This document shows positions 36,046 to 40,228 of a DNA stretch of 40,228 nt, in pieces. The stretch covers positions 1-40,228 of the forward strand of contig CAMBZJ010000027.1 of assembly GCA_945872365.1 (NCBI GenBank), read 5' to 3'. Below the pieces are notes generated by a model. That model ran no database searches and was not told where the DNA came from. It was given only the letters and a program-made list of their open reading frames with translations. The DNA is from Klebsiella pneumoniae. GTDB taxonomy: Bacteria > Desulfobacterota > Binatia > UBA12015. The translations under genes were made by a program, and so were the position numbers. The first letter of the stretch is position 1, and the number at the start of each line of letters is the position of its first letter.

Positions 36046-36818
36046 TTACTTCGATCCGTCCATCCTCTGCAGCGCCGATCCCGCGATTTCGCGGGCGTCC
36101 GTCGCACGCCCGAGGAATGCTTGAACTGCGGAGCGAACTCCCGCGGCTTGCTCGGAATCGGGGCTGAGGCTCATGTCTGCCTCTCCGGTGGTGAGGAGGG
36201 GGTCGGTCCTGAAGTAATTGAACCCGAAAAAGTCATAAGTATTGGACAGGACCAGGCGGACGTCGAGAGTCCGCCCGGAACTCAGGAGTCTGAAAAAGGA
36301 ACCAGCGCCGAGAGGAAGAAGTGGCCCATCGTTGGCACTCGTCGTGATCAACGTAGCCTCGGTGGCCGACCTGACGGGTCCGCCCGCGCAAATCGTGTCG
36401 GTTCCGTCGACGAGGCAAACGGCTCCGACCTCGCCGTCGGAGCTCAAGCCGGCACCCACGAGTCGATTGCCGCTGAGATAGAGGTAGATGTAATTCGAGC
36501 AGTCATTGCGCAGGTCGGTGAGCGGGCCGTTTGCCGAACAGCGATTCGGGATCGGGGTCGGGGCCGGCGTGGGCGTCGGCGGAGGCGTACTTCCGCAAGT
36601 CGCAAAGGCCTCGAAGTCGGCGATTCCCGAAGCCTGCCCGTTCAGCGGATGGGCAAAGGTCTTCGTGGTCCCGTTCGCCTCGTCCTTGACGACGAGTTCC
36701 CAGCCGAAACCTGTCGATGCGGCGGTCAGCAACCAGAAGTGATTGTTGCTGCCGCAGCCGTCGATCATCTTCGTCAGGATCTCCCAGTTGCTCGAGTCCG
36801 ACGCGTAGAAATAGAAAA
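36046..36818 (-). pseudogene. Secreted domain protein, 5' end cut off by the ISL3 element
   Basis: The frame enters from the IS terminal repeat with no start or signal peptide. The first native residues are LFYFYASDSSNWEILTKMID, then GCGSNNHFWLLTAAS, DEANGTTKTFAHPLNG and FATC. This resembles the C-terminal half of a Cys-bounded secreted beta domain common in multiheme and PPC-type secreted proteins (family memory: WFF..NVE..VKVLDGC..N..FWVF). A Pro-Thr linker and a second unrecognised domain with two Cys pairs follow (NRCSANGPLTDLRNDC; CLVDGTDTIC). ATG 36768 could still start a 240-aa product, but it would lack export. The stop is TAA 36046. Confidence 0.7.
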
Positions 36819-36845
36819 GGCTCTTCGGGCTTTTGTGTGGGTGAA
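36819..36845 (+). repeat. IS left terminal inverted repeat
   Basis: Begins GGCTCTTCGGGCTTTTGTG and matches the reverse complement of 38181-38207 at 21 of 27 positions. It interrupts the minus-strand secreted-protein frame. Confidence 0.85.
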
Positions 36846-36931
36846 TTCGTAGGGTCAGGACTGCGGAAGCCTGCTCTGGGAGCGGCTCGGAGCACGCTTG
36901 AGCCGGTGCGGAAAGTCGTCATGATTGCGCG

Positions 36932-38160
36932 ATGCGATCATCGCGACCTCGCCATCGGCTCTCCGACTCGTACCGCTTCTCGGGCTTCCGCCCTCTACAG
37001 GCCGTGGCCGGCATCTTCGGCGACCCCGGGGCACGTGTCGTCACGCTCGTCCGGCGCTCAAAAAAACGGTGTGCGGGGCCTGTGGCCGTGTTCAGCACGG
37101 CTTCTACGATCGGACGGTACGCCGAGTCCGCGATCTCTCCTGCGGCGGTCTGCGGATCTTCCTGGAGATCGAGATTCGCCGGGTTGGCTGCCTCAGTTGT
37201 CTGGCAGTGAAGCGCGAGCGGCTGGACTTCCTGGCCGAGAATCCCCGCTACACCAAGCGGTTCGCCTTCTACGTCGGCAAGCGCTGCCGCTCCGCGACGA
37301 TCAAGGATATCGCCGATGAGCTCGGGCTCGAATGGCATACGGTCAAGGAGCTCGAGAAGCAGTACATGCGCGAGCAGCGGCGGCGTGCCGGAACGCCCGG
37401 GCCGAAGGTCATCGGCATCGACGAGATATCGATCCGCAAGGGTCACACCTACCGCATTGTGGTGAGCGATCTGGAACGTCGGCGTCCGATCTGGTTCGGC
37501 GGCCAGGACCGCTCCGAGGCCAGCATGGACGAGTTCTTCAAGTGGCTGGGAGCCAAGAAGAGCGCGGGGATTCGCCTGGCCGTGATGGACATGTGGAAGC
37601 CGTTTCGGAACTCGACCCAGCGCAACGCACCGCAGGCGAGCATCTTGTTCGACAAGTTCCACGTCGTGCGCCACCTCGGCGATGCGCTCGACAGGGTCCG
37701 CAAGGCCGAGTACGCGCGGCTCTCGGGCAAGGACCGCCGCTTCATCAAAGGTCAGAAGTACACGCTCCTTGCCCGCCGCGAGAATCTCACGCTCGAGGGC
37801 AAGAAGAGCCTCAAGCTGCTGCGCGCCGCGAACAAGCGCCTGAACACCGCCTACCTGCTCAAGGAGTCCTTCGGACAGCTCTGGAGCTACAACCGCGAAG
37901 GCTGGGCTCGACGCTTCTTCGAGAACTGGCGGGCGTCGCTGAAGTGGCAACGCCTCAAGCCATTCGAGAAATTCGCTGCGATGATCGAGCGCCACTGGGA
38001 GGGGATCGCCGCCTACTGCCAGCCCCAGAACAAGGTCGCGCTCGGCTTCGTCGAGGGACTGAACAACAAGATCCGGGTCATCCAGCGCCGTGCGTACGGC
38101 CTACGCGACGAGGAGTACCTGCGGCTCAAGATCCTCACGACCATGCTGCCGCCACTCTAG
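36932..38160 (+). CDS. ISL3 transposase, with probable -1 frameshift at an A7 run
   Basis: About 410 aa. The long frame holds the zf-ISL3 Cys motif (VCGACGRVQHG, VGCLSC), the HTH (IKDIADELGLEWHTVKELEK) and the DDE domain (GIDEISIRKGHTYRIVVSD; AVMDMWKPFRN; ILFDKFHVVRHLGDALDRVR; VEGLNNKIRVIQRRAYGL). The family-like N-terminus (FSGFRPLQAVAGIFGD, then GARVVTLVRRSKK) is in the +1-offset frame from ATG 36932. The two join at A_AAA_AAA (37060-37066) by a -1 slip. The alternative is an unshifted start near TTG 36925, but its first 47 residues are Arg/Pro-rich and unlike the family. The catalytic residues look intact. Confidence 0.85.
37060..37066 (+). promoter_or_regulatory. A7 slippery heptamer (A_AAA_AAA)
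   Basis: The run is in the right codon phase for tandem -1 slippage (TCA AAA AAA CGG in the upstream frame) and joins the two halves of the transposase. GC-rich sequence just downstream could form a stimulatory hairpin. Transcript slippage on A7 is equally possible. Confidence 0.55.
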
Positions 38161-38180
38161 CTCGACGGAGCTTGACGCAA

Positions 38181-38207
38181 TCGACCCACACGAATCCCCG
38201 AAGACCC
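38181..38207 (-). repeat. IS right terminal inverted repeat
   Basis: Reads GGGTCTTCGGGGATTCGTG on the minus strand and pairs with 36819-36845. It begins 21 bp after the transposase stop. Confidence 0.85.
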
Positions 38208-38224
38208 CTTTGTCATTTCCAGAC

Positions 38225-38617
38225 TTAAGAAAGAGTCTGAAGGGGATTTTTCCCCCACTGATCAGGCCACTTGACCTGAAGATAGCGGATGCTTTCCTGC
38301 CAGCCGCGCCGCCGTTGCGACTTCTGTATGTCGCGGCGCGACGCGAAGAGTTCGTGATTGAGTTCGGCAAACGGGGTCACTACGACCCAGAAGCCGGCCC
38401 TGCGGACGCTGAAACAGAAATCGACGTCCTTGTAGGCCACCGGCAGGGCCTCGTCGAACCCTCCCACCGCCGTAAACACGTCACGCCGCGTTACCAGGCA
38501 ACCGCCGTTGACCGCCGACAGATCGTGCACCGCATGCAGCCGCGCCGCATCCTGCCGCGGGATCGGCTCCCGCCAGCCGTCGCCGATCAGCCGCGGCCAG
38601 GGCGGATCGACCCGGAT
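38225..38617 (-). pseudogene. Family 2 glycosyltransferase fragment
   Basis: The frame reads LIGDGWREPIPRQDAARLHA, DLSAVNGGCLVTRRDVFTAV, GGFDEALPVAYKDVDFCFSV and TPFAELNHELFASRRD. These are the acceptor-side motifs of large GT2 enzymes (GGFDE...DVDFC...PxAEL.H). Two stop codons close the frame upstream at 38618-38623, and the nucleotide-sugar domain is absent. It ends at TAA 38225, 18 bp from the IS. It is unrelated in detail to the intact GT2 at 15083. Confidence 0.75.
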
Positions 38618-38621
38618 CTAT

Positions 38622-38759
38622 CACCCCCGGCGTCTCCCGCACCGCCTGCCGCAGATGGCCACGCACCTATTCGGCCAGGGTCTGCCCGCAGGCACGGTCA
38701 GCGGCCTGCATCCTGCGAAACTCCGCCTCCTCAAAAAGCACCTGCATCCTTCGGCTCAT
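38622..38759 (-). pseudogene. RHH/CopG-type antitoxin with an in-frame stop
   Basis: From ATG 38759 the protein reads MSRRMQVLFEEAEFRRMQAA, then GQTLAE, a TAG (38667-38669), and VRGHLRQAVRETPGV. This is the beta-strand plus two helices of a ribbon-helix-helix antitoxin, with the usual Trp codon (E-W-V-R) changed to a stop. No toxin gene follows; the glycosyltransferase fragment does. The frame also extends upstream to ATG 38858, but those residues are not family-like. A 37-nt palindrome covers the start. Confidence 0.68.
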
Positions 38760-38791
38760 GGGGATGAGGCTAGTTGCCTCAGCCCCATGAG
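38755..38791. promoter_or_regulatory. 37-nt palindrome over the antitoxin start
   Basis: CTCATGGGGATGAGGC (38755-38770) and GCCTCAGCCCCATGAG (38776-38791) are complementary at 15 of 16 positions around TAGTT. RHH antitoxins bind palindromes at their own promoters, so this is a likely operator; a terminator-like hairpin is the alternative. Confidence 0.55.
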
Positions 38792-38981
38792 CCAATCCAG
38801 GCTTGGGCTCTTGAGCCGTGAATGCGGCCGGAAGCTTGAACAAGACCCCTTTCGCCATCAGTGGCTCTGCCAGACCGTCCGGGCTGTGGCCGCCCTTGCC
38901 TCTTTCACCGTCCCGCCACGCCGAAGAATCTGGAAACCGAAGCCCTGCTACCGACCGCGCGGGCGTTGTTGCGGTTCGCGC

Positions 38982-39314
38982 TCACTTCAGAACGAGGATG
39001 GCCGCGTCAGGGTCCCGACCGAAGGCGGCGATCGCGTCCGACCGCTGCCGGAGAAGTTCGATGATCTCATCGGTTGAGCAATTGCCCCGCTGAACCCAGA
39101 TAACCCAAGGGGGAGCACCGTGAAGGAAACTACGTTGATGAAAGTCGGCGTCCTTGGTCACGATCGTGAGTCCGTGGGTCCGAGCGTAGGACCACACGGA
39201 GGCGTCATCGGAAGCGGCAAGGCCGACGTCGCGCACATGAAGCGACTGCGAGTATAGATCGGCGAGAGCCTCGGCGAGTCGCCAGGACAGGTTCTGGTCG
39301 AAGAGGAGCTTCAC
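38982..39314 (-). CDS. DUF5615 PIN-like toxin
   Basis: 110 aa. MKLLFDQNLSWRLAEAL, then DVGLAASDDASVWSYART and IVTKDADFHQRS match the DUF5615/Mut7-C-like PIN family. The acidic residues of the nuclease site are present (Asp6, Asp in SDDAS, Asp in TKDADF). Such proteins are toxins paired with DUF433 antitoxins, probably cutting RNA. ATG 39314 overlaps the antitoxin stop by 4 bp, so the two are co-translated. The pair looks intact. Confidence 0.85.
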   Translation of the reverse strand: MKLLFDQNLSWRLAEALADLYSQSLHVRDVGLAASDDASVWSYARTHGLTIVTKDADFHQRSFLHGAPPWVIWVQRGNCSTDEIIELLRQRSDAIAAFGRDPDAAILVLK

Positions 39315-39535
39315 TCACCGGCGGCGAAGAGTCGGCGCTCACGAGAGGCCGCGAATGCAAGACAGGCGCGCAGATCCTCTTCGGCGAGATCCGGGAAATC
39401 CTGAAGGATCTCCTGACGGGTCATTCCGGACGCAAGGTAGTCCAGTATGTCGTAGACGGTGATACGCATCCCGCGAATGCAGGGTTTCCCGCCGCATTTG
39501 CCGGGGTCAATCGTGATGCGTTCGCTGTAGTCCAC
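39311..39535 (-). CDS. DUF433 family antitoxin
   Basis: 74 aa. DYSERITIDPGKCGGKPCIR, then GMRITVYDILDYLASGMT and ILQDFPDLAEEDLRACLAFA match the DUF433 family (winged-helix-like). The start is GTG 39535, or GTG 39541 two codons upstream. The same frame runs on upstream into unrelated relic sequence, so the start is set by homology. It is expected to neutralise the overlapping DUF5615 toxin and to repress the pair. Confidence 0.85.
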   Translation of the reverse strand: MDYSERITIDPGKCGGKPCIRGMRITVYDILDYLASGMTRQEILQDFPDLAEEDLRACLAFAASRERRLFAAGE

Positions 39536-39784
39536 GGGCACAGAATAGGACTTGGGCGGAAAGGCGTCAATCCCGAAGGATGACTGAGAAGACTGGGGCA
39601 GCCTTCCTTCGTTGCGCAGGCGCCGCTGCACGCTCACCACCTCCCGCGAACGACACGACCGGCGGCCGCGCCAGCCGCCCTCGCGGACATTCGCCACCGA
39701 CCAGCCCTGCGCCAGCGCGAGTTTCCGGTAACGGGCAGCCGCGCGCACCGCGAAGCCTGCACCGAAGGCCCACTGCCCACGGTG

Positions 39785-39919
39785 CAGACGGGCACGCTGC
39801 CCCGTTTTTAGATGGTCCTCGATGCCGGCACAGTCGAGGCCGACCACGTCACGCCAGAAACGCACCACGGCCTCGATGTCCGCGACGTACAACCCAAGAT
39901 GGTCAATCCTTGAGACCAT
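39785..39919 (-). pseudogene. N-terminal fragment of a VOC (glyoxalase/bleomycin-resistance) protein
   Basis: From ATG 39919: MVSRIDHLGLYVADIEAVVR, then FWRDVVGLDCAGIEDHLKTG. This is the first beta-alpha-beta unit of a VOC protein, with the metal His in DHLG. The match stops after about 45 residues and the frame runs on into unrecognised Arg-rich sequence (VRAAARYRKLALAQGWSVAN) up to the DUF433 gene. The rest of the fold is missing. Confidence 0.65.
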
Positions 39920-39921
39920 AC

Positions 39922-39978
39922 CTACTCCGCGCGCAAGGCTTCGACCGGATCGAGCCGTGCCGCCCGTCGTGCCGGCAG
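39922..39978 (-). pseudogene. C-terminal scrap of an FtsX/MacB-type ABC permease
   Basis: The minus strand reads LPARRAARLDPVEALRAE followed by TAG (39922-39924), the conserved ending of MacB/FtsX permeases. Nothing of the permease precedes it. It lies 2 bp from the VOC start, suggesting a former operon. Confidence 0.6.
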
Positions 39979-39981
39979 AAT

Positions 39982-40080
39982 TCAGCACCCAGCCGTGGTG
40001 CGGCGCATCCTCTCGCACCTCGGTATTCCGACCAAGGTGCCGCAGCCGAGGGCCCGGGGCCGGACTCACCCGGAAATCTA
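39982..40080 (+). pseudogene. Possible C-terminus of an IS91-type transposase
   Basis: The plus strand reads AVVRRILSHLGIPTKVPQPR, which resembles the I-x-x-I-L-x-H-L-G-L-P-T-E-x-P tail of IS91/IS801-family transposases. No catalytic part is present. The frame stays open to the window end without recognisable content. Confidence 0.4.
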
Positions 40081-40228
40081 CGCCTCGGCCATCTCGAACT
40101 CGCCCCAGAGCGCGTCGCGTCCCGAAAACCCCCCTTGCACCGGGCTTCGTGCTTGCCCTACAAGGTCTCCGAAGGCTCCTCAGCAGGTCCGCTATCGTGG
40201 CGCAGATCTCGCAATCGGGCCTTTATGG

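Larger units (their letters stand above)
36819..38207 (+). mobile_element. ISL3-family insertion sequence, 1389 bp
   Basis: The ends are imperfect 27-bp inverted repeats, left 36819-36845 (GGCTCTTCGGGC...) and right 38181-38207 (reading GGGTCTTCGGGG... inward), with 21 of 27 matches. GGCTCTTC-type ends and a single ISL3 transposase fit this family. The flanking 8-mers (ATAGAAAA left, CTTTGTCA right) do not match, so no target duplication is visible. Different genes lie on the two sides. The element therefore took part in a deletion or rearrangement after insertion. Confidence 0.85.

Noticed and set aside
38101-38370. A small minus-strand frame over the IS right end
   Set aside because: It spans the IS boundary and is out of frame with the glycosyltransferase fragment; no family match.
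38818-39093. A plus-strand frame antisense to the toxin gene
   Set aside because: Ser/Arg/Pro-rich with no motif; the DUF5615 toxin explains the opposite strand.

Overview
The window is GC-rich bacterial chromosome, roughly 70% G+C by eye, with strong third-position GC bias, short intergenic spaces and mostly housekeeping or catabolic genes. The gene set suggests an uncultured soil or marine lineage near the old Deltaproteobacteria, such as Myxococcota or Binatota/Desulfobacterota relatives. It includes a DUF4215 Cys-rich secreted protein, a cyclase-like/AAA/TPR giant, an EtfBA plus membrane Fe-S oxidoreductase block, a stand-alone ACAD10-type phosphotransferase and a bacterial deoxynucleoside kinase beside pan genes. 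The taxon is an inference; no rRNA or tRNA gene was seen.

Layout. 1-6.1 kb: the 3' part of an aldehyde dehydrogenase, a GH31 lipoprotein, an SDR, a SLC13/DASS anion transporter and an SDR relic with an internal deletion. 6.1-9.5 kb: one large minus-strand zinc-ribbon/cyclase-like/ATPase/TPR protein. 9.7-16.0 kb: six co-directional genes (acyl-CoA ligase, histidine phosphatase, APH-like kinase, HI0933-like flavoprotein, GNAT, GT2). 16.0-23.1 kb: a K+-channel relic, a Ca2+/H+ antiporter, a beta-hydroxyacid dehydrogenase, a DAHP synthase, a phytase-esterase-like propeller protein with two six-Cys modules, and a DUF192 protein. 23.1-28.2 kb: a minus-strand electron-transfer block (IclR regulator, etfB, etfA, membrane CCG-type Fe-S oxidoreductase). 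28.4-29.8 kb: dienelactone hydrolase and N-formylglutamate amidohydrolase, divergent from the IclR gene. 29.9-34.7 kb: a PKD lipoprotein, a formyl-THF hydrolase-like protein, a deoxynucleoside kinase, a fused panB-panC gene and panD. 34.8-36.0 kb: a Tat-exported PhoX/DUF839 protein.

The last 4 kb (36.0-40.2 kb) differ from the rest. A 1.39-kb ISL3-type insertion sequence with 27-bp imperfect terminal inverted repeats truncates a secreted-protein gene. Beyond it lies a mosaic of gene pieces: a GT2 fragment, an RHH antitoxin with a nonsense codon and a 37-nt palindrome over its start, an apparently intact DUF433/DUF5615 toxin-antitoxin pair, a VOC-protein N-terminus, an FtsX/MacB-type permease C-terminus and a possible IS91-type transposase tail.

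How the genes fit together. EtfB/EtfA probably pass electrons from acyl-CoA dehydrogenases encoded elsewhere to the membrane Fe-S protein and then to quinone, possibly under the adjacent IclR regulator. The acyl-CoA ligase, phosphatase and kinase cassette looks like an acid-activation and phosphorylation module. PanB-PanC and PanD supply pantothenate. Strong hairpins separate several convergent gene pairs. The most notable items are the PanB-PanC fusion, the degenerate cyclase domain, the duplicated six-Cys module, the A7 frameshift signal in the transposase, and the IS-associated gene graveyard.
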